A stretch of DNA of 64,000 nucleotides from Stenotrophomonas raiganjensis (SeqCode) (lineage in GTDB: Bacteria; Pseudomonadota; Gammaproteobacteria; Xanthomonadales; Xanthomonadaceae): positions 216,660 through 280,659 of the forward strand of contig NZ_JAUTXR010000189.1 in the NCBI RefSeq assembly GCF_030658505.1, in the 5' to 3' direction. How positions within the stretch are numbered: the first letter of the stretch is position 1; each line of letters opens with the position of its first letter. The notes under the pieces are model-generated. The model did not search any database and was not told the DNA's origin. It saw only the letters and a program-made list of their open reading frames with translations. A program made the translations under genes and the position numbers. Of this stretch, positions 25,145 to 35,208 are shown piece by piece.

Positions 25145-26055
25145 TCGCACGTGCGTTCGCGCCTGCCTCGGTGGCCAACGTGGCAGTGGGCTTCGACATT
25201 CTGGGGCATGCCATTGCCGGGGGCGGCGATATGGTGAGCGTGCGGCGTATCGATGAGCCGGTGGTGCGCATCGAGGCGATCCGTGGCAGTGCGGTCGAAC
25301 TGCCGCTGGAGGCGGCCGGAAACACGGCAGGTGCTGCGTTGATGTCGCTGCGCGCAGGGCTGGGCCTGGACTTCGGCTTCGCGGTGGAAATCGACAAGGG
25401 CATTCCGTTCGGTTCCGGCATGGGCGGTTCGGCAGCGTCATGCGTTGCAGCGCTGGTTGCCGCCAACGCGCTGCTGGATGTACCGCTGTCGCGCGAGGCG
25501 CTGTATCCGTTTGCGCTCGACGGCGAGGCGGTGGCCAGCGGTGGCCGCCACGGCGACAACGTGGGGCCGCTGCTGCTGGGTGGTCTTGCGCTGTGTACGG
25601 CCGACCGCCTGCTGCCAATTCCGGTGCCGGCGACCTGGCACAGCCTGCTGGTGCATCCGCACGCGGTGCTGGAAACACGCCGTGCGCGCCAGGTGCTGCA
25701 GGGCAGCTACGCGCTGGGTGAATTCGTGGCACAGAGTGCGAACCTCGCGCTGGTACTCAGTGGTTGCCATCGTAGTGATGCGGCGCTGGTGCGTGCCGGC
25801 CTGCGTGACGTGCTGGTGGAGCCGCGCCGCGCCGGCCTGATTGTGGGCTTCGAGGCCGCACGCGATGCGGCGCTGTCTGCCCATGCGATGGGCGCGGGCA
25901 TCTCGGGCGCCGGCCCCAGCGTGTTCGCCTGGTTCGAGGACGCCGACCAGGCCCGTGCCGCTGCCGCACCGGTGCAGGCGGCATTTGCCGCCGCCGGTTT
26001 CGACAGCGATGCCTGGGTGTCGCCGCTGGATGCACCGGGAGCCCGCTTGTGCTGA
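25141..26055 (+). CDS. thrB: Homoserine kinase
   Basis: A 304-residue GHMP-family kinase that phosphorylates homoserine with ATP. The N-terminus [17 protein letters not shown] and the ATP loop [14 protein letters not shown] are characteristic, as is the C-terminal [12 protein letters not shown]. The start is the GTG at 25141, overlapping the thrA stop as GTGA, so translation is coupled. Length agrees with the usual 305-315 residues. Confidence 0.95.
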   Translation: MIARAFAPASVANVAVGFDILGHAIAGGGDMVSVRRIDEPVVRIEAIRGSAVELPLEAAGNTAGAALMSLRAGLGLDFGFAVEIDKGIPFGSGMGGSAASCVAALVAANALLDVPLSREALYPFALDGEAVASGGRHGDNVGPLLLGGLALCTADRLLPIPVPATWHSLLVHPHAVLETRRARQVLQGSYALGEFVAQSANLALVLSGCHRSDAALVRAGLRDVLVEPRRAGLIVGFEAARDAALSAHAMGAGISGAGPSVFAWFEDADQARAAAAPVQAAFAAAGFDSDAWVSPLDAPGARLC

Positions 26056-26084
26056 ACCCTTACCCTCTTTTGGATACCGAACCC

Positions 26085-27371
26085 ATGCAATTTGTTTCGA
26101 CCCGGGGTCAGTCCCCGGCCGTTGGCCTCAGTGCGGCGATCGCTGCAGGATTGGCGCCCGATGGAGGGCTGTATGTTCCGCAGGTGCTGCCGGCGGCACG
26201 TGAGCTGCGGGCCGGCGCAACGCTGGGCGATACCGCCGCCGATCTGCTGGCACCGTTCTTTTCCGGCGACGCGCTGGAGTCTGCGTTGCCGTCGATCTGC
26301 CGGGAAGCGTTCGACTTTCAGGTTCCGCTGCGTGCGCTCGGCGGCGGTGACCACGTGCTGGAACTGTTCCATGGGCCGACAGCGGCGTTCAAGGACATCG
26401 GCGCGCGCTTCCTGGCCGGAACACTGTCGCGGCTGCAGGCCGGCAAGGACCGTGACCTGACGATTGTTGTCGCCACGTCTGGCGATACCGGCGCCGCCGT
26501 TGCTGCGGCCTTCCATCGCCAGCCCGGCGTGCGCGTGGTGGTGCTGTATCCGGATGGCCGCGTGTCACCGCGCCAGGCGCATCAGCTCGGCTGCTTCGGC
26601 GACAACATCCAGGCGCTGCGCGTGGCCGGTGCTTTCGACGATTGCCAGGCGATGGTCAAGCAGGCACTGGCTGACCGCGAACTGCAGGCGCAGGTGGCGC
26701 TGAGTTCGGCCAACAGCATCAGCCTCGGCCGCCTGCTGCCGCAGATGAGCTACTACGCGCATGCGGCGTTGACGCACTACGCCGCGCATCGTCGCCGGCT
26801 CAACCTGGTGGTGCCGACCGGCAACCTGGGCAATGCGATGGCCGCAGTGCTGGCGCGCGCGCTGGGCGTGCCCATCGGGCAGATCGTGCTGGCCACCAAT
26901 GCCAATGCCGTGCTGCCGGCGTACTTCAATGGTGGTGACTACCGGCCGCAGGCCAGCGTGGCGACGGTGGCCAATGCGATGGACGTGGGGGCACCCAGCA
27001 ACTTCGAGCGCCTGCGTTGGCTCTACCAGGACGATGACGCCGAACTGCGTGCGGCCTTCCGTGCCTTCGCCGTGGATGACGTGACCATCCGGGCGATGAT
27101 CGCAGCGGCGCATGCCAGCAGCGGCGAGCTGTTCTGCCCACACACGGCGACGGCGGTGAAAGTGCTGCAGGACCTGCGCGCACGCGGTGCCAAGGGCGAC
27201 TGGGCGGTGGTGGCCACCGCACACCCGGCCAAGTTCGAGGCCGTGGTGGAGCCGTTGATCGGTGAACCCGTGGCCGTGCCACCGGCATTGGATGCACTGT
27301 TGCAGCGGCCGGCGCATGCGGAGCCGTTGGCGGCCGATTACGCGGCGTTGCGTGAGGTGTTGCTGCGCTGA
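26085..27371 (+). CDS. thrC: Threonine synthase
   Basis: A 428-residue PLP enzyme converting O-phosphohomoserine to threonine. The PLP Lys lies in GPTAAFKDIG; substrate and cofactor motifs SSANSISLGRLLPQ and PTGNLGNAMA follow. The ATG at 26085 starts the family-like MQFVSTRG. A GTG at 26049, inside the end of thrB and with GGGAG upstream, could add 12 residues and would be coupled to thrB; I regard it as the alternative. It is the last gene of the thr operon, followed by GC-rich inverted repeats. Confidence 0.94.
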   Translation: MQFVSTRGQSPAVGLSAAIAAGLAPDGGLYVPQVLPAARELRAGATLGDTAADLLAPFFSGDALESALPSICREAFDFQVPLRALGGGDHVLELFHGPTAAFKDIGARFLAGTLSRLQAGKDRDLTIVVATSGDTGAAVAAAFHRQPGVRVVVLYPDGRVSPRQAHQLGCFGDNIQALRVAGAFDDCQAMVKQALADRELQAQVALSSANSISLGRLLPQMSYYAHAALTHYAAHRRRLNLVVPTGNLGNAMAAVLARALGVPIGQIVLATNANAVLPAYFNGGDYRPQASVATVANAMDVGAPSNFERLRWLYQDDDAELRAAFRAFAVDDVTIRAMIAAAHASSGELFCPHTATAVKVLQDLRARGAKGDWAVVATAHPAKFEAVVEPLIGEPVAVPPALDALLQRPAHAEPLAADYAALREVLLR

Positions 27372-27383
27372 CCGAGAATGCCT

Positions 27384-27504
27384 GGTTGCCGGCCAGCGGC
27401 CGGCCCCACCCGTGCTGCCTATCGCGGGGAGTGCCCGCCGCAGGCCGGCCACCCCCTGTGCGTATTTGGGGGGGTTGGGCGGCCGGCGGCCCGGCAACCC
27501 CATG
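27384..27504. repeat. Inverted GC-rich repeats between convergent thrC and fnr-like genes
   Basis: A unit GGTTGCCGGCCAGCGGCCGG near 27385 is matched in inverse by CGGCCGGCGGCCCGGCAACC near 27480-27499; between them lie CACCCCC and GGGGGGGTTG, which can pair. The arrangement looks like a pair of REP-type palindromes and probably acts as the transcription end for both convergent genes. Confidence 0.6.
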
Positions 27505-27517
27505 AACCGTGATGCGG

Positions 27518-28270
27518 TCAGATCAACCCTTCACCGGCCAACGCGCGCAGCCCGTCCTCGTCGAGAATCTCCACCACGTTCAGGTGGGGCAGGGCGATCA
27601 GGCCCTGCTGGCGCAGCTTGGTGAAGGTGCGGCTGACCGTTTCCATGGTCAGGCCCAGATGATCGGCGATGTCGCCGCGGCCCATCGGCAGCGACACGCG
27701 CAGGCCATCGCCGCCGAGCTTGGCCTCGCGCGCGGCCAGGCGCAGCAGGAAATCGGCCAGTTTTTCCGCCGGCTGCAGGCGGGCCAGCGCCAGCGCAGCA
27801 TCCTGCGCGGCGTCCAGCTCCTGGCAGGCGCGCTGCAGCAACTTGCGCTCCAGGTGCGGGAAGCGGCTGCGCAGCGCCTTCATCTGTGGCAGCGCGACGC
27901 GGCAGACACGGCTGTCGGCGATGGCTTCGATGTCGTAGCGGTGATGGTCGCTGCCGCTCAGGCCCAGGTAGTCGCCGGGCAGCACGAAGCCGTTGATCTG
28001 GCGGCGGCCGTCGGCCAGGGTGCGTACCAGGCGCAGTGCGCCGGCAGTCAATGTATAGACATGGTCGCGTTCTTCACCCGTGCGGGCCAGCGTGCTGCCC
28101 ATGCTGACCTGCTGCGAAACAGTGACCTGTTCCAGCGCCTGCACTTCATCGGGCGACAGCGCCGAACACACCGCAAGGTGGCGAACCGAGCAGTGCAGGC
28201 AGTCCAGCGTGGTGCAGGACGGCGAGGCGGGATCGTTGGTGGCGGGCGGAGCGCCGGAAGGCCGTGACAT
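27518..28270 (-). CDS. Crp/Fnr-family regulator with FNR-type cysteines
   Basis: A 250-residue regulator. The N-terminus holds Cys24-x2-Cys27-x7-Cys35, and Cys123 lies inside the cyclic-nucleotide-fold domain. FNR of E. coli has Cys20-x2-Cys23-x5-Cys29 and Cys122 as ligands of its oxygen-sensing [4Fe-4S] cluster, so a cluster is likely here, with a two-residue longer loop. The recognition helix [11 protein letters not shown] has the E-x2-S-R of FNR, which reads TTGAT half-sites. It probably controls low-oxygen genes. It is divergent from hisS and not part of the threonine operon. Confidence 0.85.
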   Translation of the reverse strand: MSRPSGAPPATNDPASPSCTTLDCLHCSVRHLAVCSALSPDEVQALEQVTVSQQVSMGSTLARTGEERDHVYTLTAGALRLVRTLADGRRQINGFVLPGDYLGLSGSDHHRYDIEAIADSRVCRVALPQMKALRSRFPHLERKLLQRACQELDAAQDAALALARLQPAEKLADFLLRLAAREAKLGGDGLRVSLPMGRGDIADHLGLTMETVSRTFTKLRQQGLIALPHLNVVEILDEDGLRALAGEGLI

Positions 28271-28396
28271 GTTGCGGGGGCGTATCGCGGGCGGGGAGGG
28301 CCGTATGATACTTCAAGCGGCCGTTCGACCCTGCCCGAGGCGGGGGCGCTAGAATGTCGCCCCCTCCCACGTCCCGTTCCAGCAGGAGTTCCGCCC

Positions 28397-29794
28397 GTGA
28401 TCAAGCCCCGTACCCCGCCCGGCACCCTTGAACTGCTGCCGCGCGAGCAGATTGCGTTCCAGCGCATGCTGGACGTCATCCGCCGCAACTACGAGCGCTT
28501 CGGGTTCCTGCCGGTGGAGACGCCGGTGTTCGAGCTGTCCGATGTGCTGCTGACCAAGTCCGGTGGCGAAACCGAACGCCAGGTGTATTTCGTGCAGTCC
28601 ACCGGTGCGCTGGCCAATGCGGCCGAATCGGGCGACCGCTCGCTGCCGGAAATGGCGCTGCGCTTCGACCTGACCGTGCCACTGGCGCGCTACGTGGCCG
28701 AGCACGAGCACGAGCTCACGTTCCCCTTCCGTCGCTACCAGATGCAGCGCGTTTATCGCGGCGAGCGCGCCCAGCGCGGCCGTTTCCGCGAGTTCTACCA
28801 GTGCGACATCGACGTGATCGGCAAGGACAGCCTTAGCGTGCGTTACGACGCCGAGGTGCTGGCGGTCATCCACGCAGTGTTCTCGGAACTGCGCATCGGT
28901 GACTTCAGCATCCAGCTGAACAACCGCAAGCTGATGCGCGGCTTCTTCGAAAGCCTGGGCGTGGCCGAGGGGGAGCGCCAGCTGGCCGTGTTGCGCGAAG
29001 TGGACAAGCTGGACAAGCGCGGCGCCGACTACGTGCGCGAGACGCTGGTCGGCGAAGGCTTCAACATCCCGGCCGAGCAGGTCGAGAAGATCCTGGCCTT
29101 CGTGGCGGTGCGTTCGCAGGGTCATGCCGATGCGCTGGCTCAGCTGGCCGCGCTGGAAACTGGCGCAGCTTCGTCGGAGACGCTGCGCACCGGCGTCGCC
29201 GAACTGCGTGAAGTGCTGCAGCTGGTGCAGGCGCTGGGCGTGCCGGAAAGTGCGTACTGCCTGAATTTCTCCATCGCGCGCGGCCTGGACTATTACACCG
29301 GCACCGTCTACGAGACCACGTTGACCGACCACCCGCAGATCGGCTCGATCTGTTCGGGCGGCCGTTACGAGGATCTGGCCAGCCATTACAGCAAGTCGAA
29401 GCTGCCGGGCGTGGGCATTTCCATCGGCCTGTCGCGCCTGTTCTGGCAGTTGCGCGAGGCCGGGCTGATCGACGGCATCGAGGCCAGCAGCGTGCAGGCG
29501 CTGGTGGCGCTGATGGACGAGCAGGGCATGCCGCAGTCACTGGATATCGCCCGCCGCCTGCGCGCCGGTGGCATCAACACCGAAGTGCAGATGGAGCCGA
29601 AGAAGATCGGCAAGCAGTTCCAGTACGCGGCCAAGGCCGGTATCCGCTTCGTGGTGCTGGCCGGTGAGGACGAGCTGGCACGCGGCGTGGTGGCGGTGAA
29701 GGATCTGCTGCGCGAGCAGCAGTTCGAAGTTTCCCGCGATGAGCTGGCCAGCACCCTGCAGGTGGAGCTGGAGCAGTCCAAGGCGATGGCCTGA
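28397..29794 (+). CDS. hisS: Histidyl-tRNA synthetase
   Basis: A 465-residue class II synthetase that charges tRNA-His. Motif 2 region and histidine-binding signatures are seen in [36 protein letters not shown] and [13 protein letters not shown]; the C-terminal anticodon-binding domain starts at about residue 360 ([11 protein letters not shown]). The start is a GTG with CAGGAG about eight bases upstream. The stop overlaps the ATG of the small lipoprotein gene (TGATG), and a strong terminator follows that gene. Confidence 0.95.
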   Translation: MIKPRTPPGTLELLPREQIAFQRMLDVIRRNYERFGFLPVETPVFELSDVLLTKSGGETERQVYFVQSTGALANAAESGDRSLPEMALRFDLTVPLARYVAEHEHELTFPFRRYQMQRVYRGERAQRGRFREFYQCDIDVIGKDSLSVRYDAEVLAVIHAVFSELRIGDFSIQLNNRKLMRGFFESLGVAEGERQLAVLREVDKLDKRGADYVRETLVGEGFNIPAEQVEKILAFVAVRSQGHADALAQLAALETGAASSETLRTGVAELREVLQLVQALGVPESAYCLNFSIARGLDYYTGTVYETTLTDHPQIGSICSGGRYEDLASHYSKSKLPGVGISIGLSRLFWQLREAGLIDGIEASSVQALVALMDEQGMPQSLDIARRLRAGGINTEVQMEPKKIGKQFQYAAKAGIRFVVLAGEDELARGVVAVKDLLREQQFEVSRDELASTLQVELEQSKAMA

Positions 29795-30087
29795 TGCGGG
29801 CCGCCCCAGGGGCGCTGTGCGTGCTCCTGCTGGCGGGCTGCCAGAGCGACCCGGCGCTGCACGGCGTGCGGATCGGGCCGGGCCAGTACCGGCTGCAGGT
29901 CGATCGCTGCCACGTGGTCGATCGCGCGCAGCTGGAGGGCGACCTGCAGGCCCTGGCCTCACGGGCGTGTCCGGCGGGCGCGGGAGCGTTGGAGAACATC
30001 CAGTCCCTGCCGAGCCGGCAGGGCAGCCTGTTCGGTGAATGCCTGCGGCGCGGGGCGCTGCAGGCCGAGGTGCGCTGTATGCCCTGA
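29794..30087 (+). CDS. Small putative lipoprotein
   Basis: A 97-residue protein with a short signal sequence ending in the lipobox LLAGC (Cys at about residue 16), so probably lipidated. The mature part has four more Cys (RCHVV, RACPA, GECLR, VRCMP) that could make two disulphides. It overlaps hisS by one base and is co-transcribed with it, but nothing suggests a link to tRNA charging. Function unknown. Confidence 0.7.
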   Translation: MRAAPGALCVLLLAGCQSDPALHGVRIGPGQYRLQVDRCHVVDRAQLEGDLQALASRACPAGAGALENIQSLPSRQGSLFGECLRRGALQAEVRCMP

Positions 30088-30114
30088 GCCGGGTCAGGTT
30101 GTTGATTTGAAAGA

Positions 30115-30142
30115 AAAACGCCCACCTTTCGGTGGGCGTTTT
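30115..30142 (+). terminator. Rho-independent terminator after hisS-lipoprotein
   Basis: AAAACGCCCACC, loop TTTC, GGTGGGCGTTTT: a 12-bp perfect stem (8 GC-rich pairs plus an A/T skirt), ending in a short U-run. It lies 27 bases after the lipoprotein stop. Confidence 0.92.
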
Positions 30143-30161
30143 GCGTTTCCGGACGAAGCGC

Positions 30162-30184
30162 AGTCGAGCATGGCTCGACTCTAC
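30162..30184 (-). repeat. Single GTAG (SMAG-type) palindrome
   Basis: Reading the minus strand, GTAGAGTCGAGC-CAT-GCTCGACT: a GTAG-tagged stem-loop of the same size as the others in the window. It lies between the hisS terminator and the large composite hairpin repeat. Confidence 0.75.
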
Positions 30185-30241
30185 AAAAGCCGGTTCCGAT
30201 CCGATCCATGCTGTTCTGACAGCTCGCGGCCAACTGTCGAA

Positions 30242-30415
30242 GGCGGGGTGGGTCCGGTTGAGGGGGCGTGAGCCGCATGGATGCGGCGACCGAGCTTACA
30301 TGGACGTACTTGCAGCGCCCCCCTCAACCGGATCCATCCCGCCAACCTGCAGAAAACCAGCTTCTGCTATTGCTCTGGCTGTTGCCTCTGCGGGTGCAGG
30401 GCAGCAGCCCTGCCG
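30242..30415. repeat. Composite hairpin repeat, copy 1
   Basis: Long arms GGCGGGGTGGGTCCGGTTGA (from 30242) and its near-perfect complement ending at 30343 enclose a core with an inner hairpin GCCGCATCCATGCGGC (on the minus strand) and the words TACGTCCATG and AGCTCGG. Behind it come AAAACCAG (30353), a variable T/G-rich stretch and a second hairpin GTGCAGGGC-AG-CAGCCCTGC ending near 30415. Copies 2 and 3 near 53.2-53.8 kb share this architecture. No protein is encoded. It may be a mobile palindrome family or a structured RNA. Confidence 0.75.
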
Positions 30416-30432
30416 CCCCCTCATCCCTTGAT

Positions 30433-30462
30433 TTGACGCACTGCGCAAGAACGCGCTAATGT
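30433..30462 (+). promoter_or_regulatory. Promoter of the histidine operon
   Basis: TTGACG (30433-30438), an 18-base spacer and TAATGT (30457-30462) form a good sigma-70 promoter. The transcript would begin near 30469, only about 13 bases before the first start codon, so the leader is very short and holds no His-rich attenuator peptide. Confidence 0.65.
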
Positions 30463-30481
30463 ACTAACGCGCTATTACATT
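30458..30481. promoter_or_regulatory. 24-bp palindrome over the his promoter, probable TrpR-like operator
   Basis: AATGTACTAACG/CGCTATTACATT is symmetric at 10 of 12 pairs. It overlaps the -10 element and the transcription start and touches the first gene, which encodes a TrpR-superfamily protein. That is the expected layout for an autoregulated repressor. Which protein binds is inference. Confidence 0.65.
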
Positions 30482-30482
30482 G

Positions 30483-30809
30483 ATGCATGGAAACGACCCC
30501 GTGAAAGCCCGCCCCGAGATTGCCGCCAAAGACCCGAAGGCCGACCTGGAAGCCCTGGCCCAAGCCTTTGCCGCCCTGCGCGAGCCGGAACAGGTCGAGG
30601 CCTTCCTGCGTGATCTGTGCACCCCGGCCGAGCTGGAAGCCATGGCCGACCGCTGGAAGGTGGTGCCGCTGCTGCAGCAGGGCGTGCCGTACCGCGAGAT
30701 CCACGAGCGCACCGGGGTCAGCGTGACCACCACCGGACGGGTGGCACGCACCCTTGAGCATGGCCATCGAGGCTATGCCGCCGCCATCGACCGCCTTGCC
30801 TCGCGCTGA
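30483..30809 (+). CDS. TrpR/YerC-superfamily regulator at the head of the his operon
   Basis: A 108-residue protein of the TrpR superfamily, YerC/YecD branch. The helical core has [19 protein letters not shown] (residues about 44-62), followed by the helix-turn-helix [27 protein letters not shown], closely like TrpR's (…REISNELGAGIATITRGS…). TrpR binds tryptophan; YerC-type proteins are thought to link to histidine, and here the gene leads hisG by 34 bases. With the palindrome at its own start it probably represses the whole operon. Ligand unproven. There is no clear ribosome binding site before ATG 30483. Confidence 0.8.
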
Positions 30810-30843
30810 TCCGCGCCCCGTTCCGAAACTCGAGACCTCCCCC

Positions 30844-31755
30844 ATGAGTGCAACCCAGGCAGCGCCGGCACGAGACCGGCTGCGTATCGCCATCCAGAAG
30901 AGTGGCCGGCTGGCCGAGCCCGCCCGCAACCTGCTCAGTGCCTGTGGCCTGAGCTGGCGCGAGAGCCGCGACAAGCTGTTCTGCTACGGCGAATCGCTGC
31001 CGGTTGACCTGCTGCTGGTGCGCGACGACGACATCCCCGGCCTGATCGCCGACGGCGTCTGCGACCTCGGCATCGTCGGCCGCAACGAGCTGGACGAGCA
31101 GGCTGCGGCACGTCGCCAGATCGGCCTGCCGGATGCCTACCAGGCACTGCGCGGACTGGGCTTTGGCCAGTGCCGGCTGATGCTGGCGGTACCCGAGGAG
31201 TGGCAGTGGCAGGGACCGGCGCAGCTGGCCGGTGCCCGCATTGCCACCAGCTACCCGGCCATCCTCAAGCAATGGCTGGCCGAACAGGGCGTGGACGCAC
31301 AGGTGGTCGAGCTGTCCGGGTCGGTGGAAATCGCCCCGCGCCTGGGCACCGCCGACCTGATCTGCGATCTGGTCTCCAGCGGCGCCACCCTGCGCGCCAA
31401 CCAGCTGACCCCGGTGCACAACCTGCTCGACAGCGAGGCGGTGCTGGCCGGTGCGGTGCGCGTGCCGGATGATGCACGTGCATCGCTGCGCGCGATGCTG
31501 CTGCGCCGCCTCGACGGCGTGGTGCAGCGCCAGGACCGCAAGCTGTTGATGTTCCGCGCCAGCGAGGATCGCGTCGACGCGCTGGCGCAGCTGCTGGCCG
31601 ATGCCGAGCCGCTGGTGCGGCTGCCGGCCGACGGCGGCGCACTGCGCCTGCAGACCATGTGCCCGGGCCCGCTGAGCTGGCAGCGCATGGAGGAACTCGA
31701 GCGCGCTGGCGCGCAGGGCTTGATGGTACTGAGCGTGGAGCGGTCGCTGGCATGA
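30844..31755 (+). CDS. hisG: ATP phosphoribosyltransferase, long form
   Basis: A 303-residue enzyme for the first step of histidine synthesis (ATP + PRPP). The start of the catalytic domain [12 protein letters not shown], the [13 protein letters not shown] and the PRPP loop region [13 protein letters not shown] are seen. The length and the C-terminal ACT-like domain (from about residue 225) show the long form, which is inhibited by histidine directly and needs no HisZ. The ATG at 30844 follows the regulator gene by 34 bases. It overlaps hisD by four bases (ATGA). Confidence 0.95.
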
Positions 31756-33047
31756 ACCGTCTGATCTGGTCCCGACTTGATGAGGCTGCGCGCAGCGCGG
31801 CATTGACCCGCCCGGTGCAGGCCGTGGCGCAGCAGACCCGCGATGCCGTGGCGGCCCTGATCGCGCAGGTGCGTGCACAGGGCGACGATGCGCTGCGTGC
31901 GATCACCGCCCGCTTCGATGGTGTCGAGCTGTCGTCCTTTGATGTGAGCGAAGCCGAGTTTGCTGCGGCCGAAGCGGCGGTGCCGGCCGAACTGCGCCAG
32001 GCCATGGTGGACGCGGCCGAGCGCATCGCCCGCTTCCACGAGGCTGGCATGGGCAAGGGCTACGCGGTGGAAACCGCACCGGGCGTGGTCTGCGAGCGCA
32101 TGCTGCGGCCGATCGGTCGCGTCGGCCTGTACGTGCCGGCAGGCAGTGCACCGCTGCCGTCCACCGCGTTGATGCTGGGCGTGCCGGCGCAGCTGGCCGG
32201 TTGCCCGCAGGTGGTGCTGTGCACGCCGCCACGCGCCGACGGCACGGCCGATCCTGCGGTGCTGGTGGCCGCACGCCTGACCGGCGTGCAGCGCGTATTC
32301 AAGCTCGGCGGCGCGCAGGCCATCGCAGCGATGGCGTACGGCACCGCCAGCATTCCGGCCTGTGACAAACTGTTCGGGCCGGGCAACAGTTTCGTGACCG
32401 AAGCCAAGCAGCAGGTCGCACAGGATGGCGCCGCCGCCATCGACATGCCGGCCGGCCCCTCCGAAGTGCTGGTGATTGCCGATGCCGGCGCCAATCCGGC
32501 GTTCGTCGCCGCCGACCTGCTGTCGCAGGCCGAGCACGGCCCGGATTCGCAGGTACTGCTGCTGACCGACGATGCGGCGATGCTGGCCGCGGTCGAGGCC
32601 GAAGTGGAGCGCCAGGTGGCCCTGCTGCCGCGCCAGCAGATCGCGCGCCAGGCCTTGTCGGCGTCGCGGTTGATCCAGGTGGAGACGCTGGGTGATGCCT
32701 TTGCGATCAGCAACCGCTATGCGCCCGAACATCTGATCCTGGCGCTGCGTGAACCGCGGGATTGGCTGGACAAGGTGCAGGCGGCCGGCTCGGTGTTCCT
32801 CGGCGACTACACGCCGGAGGCCCTGGGCGACTACTGCAGCGGCACCAACCACGTGCTGCCCACCGCCGGTGCCGCACGTGCCTACAGTGGTGTCAGCGTG
32901 GCCAGCTTCCAGAACCTGATCAGCGTGCAGAGCGCCAGCGCCGCTGGCCTGGCGGCGATTGGCGGCTGCGCGCGCATCATCGCCAGCGCCGAAGGCCTGG
33001 ATGCGCATGAGCGTGCCGTTGCGTTGCGCATGGAGGTGGCGGCATGA
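31752..33047 (+). CDS. hisD: Histidinol dehydrogenase
   Basis: A 431-residue NAD-dependent zinc enzyme that oxidises histidinol to histidine in two steps. Signatures include [44 protein letters not shown], and [13 protein letters not shown] with the metal and catalytic His/Glu, and GTNHVLPT. Length is standard. It overlaps both neighbours by four bases (ATGA), so the operon is translationally coupled throughout. Confidence 0.95.
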
Positions 33048-34138
33048 GCGCGGCTATCGAGGACGTGCTGGCACTGGTGCGCCCGGACCTGCAGGCGTTC
33101 GCCGGCTACAGCTCCGCGCGCAGTGCAGCGGTGCAGGGCGAGGTCTGGTTGAACGCCAATGAATCGGCCTGGGCAAATCCGGCCGATGCGGCTGGAGGCA
33201 GCCGGCGCTATCCGGAGCCGCAGCCGCTGGCACTGCGCGAAGGCCTGGCGGCGCTCTATGGCGTGACGCCACAGCAGCTGCTGGTCGGCCGTGGCAGCGA
33301 CGAAGCCATTGATCTGCTGGTGCGCGCGCTGTGCGTGCCGGGTCGCGATGGCGTGCTGGTCACGCCGCCGGTGTTCGGCATGTACGCCGTGTGCGCACGC
33401 CTGCAGGGCGCCGCGTCGATTGAAGTGCCGCTGGTGGATGCCGAAGACGGGCTGCGTGCCGATCTGGATGCGGTGATCGACACCGCAAAGGCGCGCAATG
33501 CCAAGCTGGTCTTCCTGTGCGCGCCGTCGAATCCCGCCGGCAGTGATATCGCCCTGGATGAGGTCGAACGCGTGGCGGTGGCGTTGCGCGGGCTGGCGCT
33601 GGTGGTGGTGGATGAGGCCTATGTCGAGTACGCGCAGCGTCCGTCGGCGACCACGCTATTGGCCGTGAACCCGAATCTGGCGGTCCTGCGCACGCTGTCG
33701 AAGGCGCACGCCCTGGCGGCCGCGCGGATCGGAACGCTGATCGCAGCGCCGGAACTGATCGCGGTACTCCGTCGCTGCCAGGCGCCATACCCGGTGCCGA
33801 CGCCGTGTGCCGAGCTGGCCGTACAGGCGCTGCAGCCCGCTGCACTGGCCCGTACCGCCGAACACGTGACCACGGTGATCGCCGAGCGTGAACGCCTGTG
33901 CGCGGCGCTGCCGGCTTTGCCTGGCGTGCGTCGCGTCTACCGCTCGTCCGGCAACTACCTGCTGGTCCGCTTCGCCGATGCCCAGGCCGCGTTCGACACG
34001 CTGCTGGACGCAGGTGTAGTGGTGCGCGACCAGCGCGCCGCGCCGCAGCTAAGCGACGCACTGCGCATCAGCATTGGCAGCCCCGAAGAGAATGACCGCG
34101 TGCTTGCGGCCCTGTCGGCGCGGAGGGCCGCAGCATGA
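33044..34138 (+). CDS. hisC: Histidinol-phosphate aminotransferase
   Basis: A 364-residue PLP-dependent class I/II aminotransferase. The N-terminal [10 protein letters not shown], the [11 protein letters not shown], the Asp of [10 protein letters not shown], and the Schiff-base Lys in [16 protein letters not shown] are all visible, and an Arg in [11 protein letters not shown] binds the substrate phosphate or carboxylate. It converts imidazole-acetol phosphate to histidinol phosphate. It starts inside the hisD stop and ends inside the hisB start (ATGA each). Confidence 0.95.
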   Translation: MSAAIEDVLALVRPDLQAFAGYSSARSAAVQGEVWLNANESAWANPADAAGGSRRYPEPQPLALREGLAALYGVTPQQLLVGRGSDEAIDLLVRALCVPGRDGVLVTPPVFGMYAVCARLQGAASIEVPLVDAEDGLRADLDAVIDTAKARNAKLVFLCAPSNPAGSDIALDEVERVAVALRGLALVVVDEAYVEYAQRPSATTLLAVNPNLAVLRTLSKAHALAAARIGTLIAAPELIAVLRRCQAPYPVPTPCAELAVQALQPAALARTAEHVTTVIAERERLCAALPALPGVRRVYRSSGNYLLVRFADAQAAFDTLLDAGVVVRDQRAAPQLSDALRISIGSPEENDRVLAALSARRAAA

Positions 34139-35208
34139 CCCCGATCCTGTTCATCGACCGCGACGGTACCCTCATCGAGGAGCCGTCTGATTTCCAGATC
34201 GACGCCTACGAGAAGCTGCGCTTCGTGCCGCAGGTGATCCCGGCGTTGCTGAAGCTGCGGGATGCCGGCTACCAGTTCGTGATCGTCACCAACCAGGATG
34301 GCCTGGGCAGCGACAGCTACCCACGCGCCAGCTTCGATGGCCCCAACGACCTGATGCTGCAGATCTTCGAGAGCCAGGGCATCACCTTCCGTGATGTGCT
34401 GATCGACTGCAGCTGGCCGCAGGACAACGCGCCGACCCGCAAGCCGGGCATCGGCCTGATGACCGCCTACCTGCAGGACCGCAGCATCGACTGGGCGCGT
34501 TCGGGCATGGTGGGTGACCGTATCACCGACCTGCAGTTCGCCGACAACCTCAACATCCGCGGTTTCCAGCTGCGCACCGCGCAGTTCGGTGGCGAGTGGG
34601 ACTGGCCGGGCATCGCCCATGCGCTGGCCGACGCGCCGCGCACTGCCGTTGTCCAGCGCAACACGAAAGAAACGAAGATCCGCGTCGAGCTGGACCTGGA
34701 TCGCGCAGGCGATGCACGCATCGCCACCGGCCTGCCGTTCTTCGACCACATGCTGGAACAGATCGGCAAGCACGGCGGGTTCGCGCTGGACATCCAGGCC
34801 GAGGGCGACCTGCACATCGACGAGCACCACACCATCGAGGACACCGGGCTGGCCCTGGGCCAGGCCCTGCGCGAGGCGCTGGGCGACAAGCGCGGCATCG
34901 GCCGCTACGGCTTCACCCTGCCGATGGACGAGACGCTGGCCAGCGCTGCGCTGGACTTCAGCGGCCGCCCCTACTTCGTGTTCGAGGGCGAGTTCAAGCG
35001 CGAGCGGGTGGGCGACATGCCGACCGAGCTGGTGCCTCACTTCTTCCGTTCGCTGTGCGATGCCAGCGGCCTGAACCTCAACCTGCAGGTGCGCGGTGAC
35101 AACGACCACCACAAGGTCGAGGCCTGCTTCAAGGCGCTGGCGCGCGCGTTGCGCCCTGCGCTGGCCCGGCAGGGCACGGCACTGCCCAGTACCAAGGGGG
35201 CGCTGTGA
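34135..35208 (+). CDS. hisB: Bifunctional histidinol phosphatase / IGP dehydratase, zinc site lost
   Basis: A 357-residue bifunctional protein. Residues 1-165 are the HAD-type histidinol-phosphate phosphatase (FIDRDGT with Asp8 and Asp10); residues about 168-357 are imidazoleglycerol-phosphate dehydratase ([29 protein letters not shown], and [12 protein letters not shown] metal-binding motifs). The phosphatase loop at residues 91-101 reads [11 protein letters not shown], where E. coli has CPHLPADECDC; all four zinc ligands (C, H, C, C) are replaced, while the flanking RKP is kept. The dehydratase half is fully conserved. It overlaps hisC and hisH by ATGA/GTGA. Confidence 0.95.
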   Translation: MTPILFIDRDGTLIEEPSDFQIDAYEKLRFVPQVIPALLKLRDAGYQFVIVTNQDGLGSDSYPRASFDGPNDLMLQIFESQGITFRDVLIDCSWPQDNAPTRKPGIGLMTAYLQDRSIDWARSGMVGDRITDLQFADNLNIRGFQLRTAQFGGEWDWPGIAHALADAPRTAVVQRNTKETKIRVELDLDRAGDARIATGLPFFDHMLEQIGKHGGFALDIQAEGDLHIDEHHTIEDTGLALGQALREALGDKRGIGRYGFTLPMDETLASAALDFSGRPYFVFEGEFKRERVGDMPTELVPHFFRSLCDASGLNLNLQVRGDNDHHKVEACFKALARALRPALARQGTALPSTKGAL

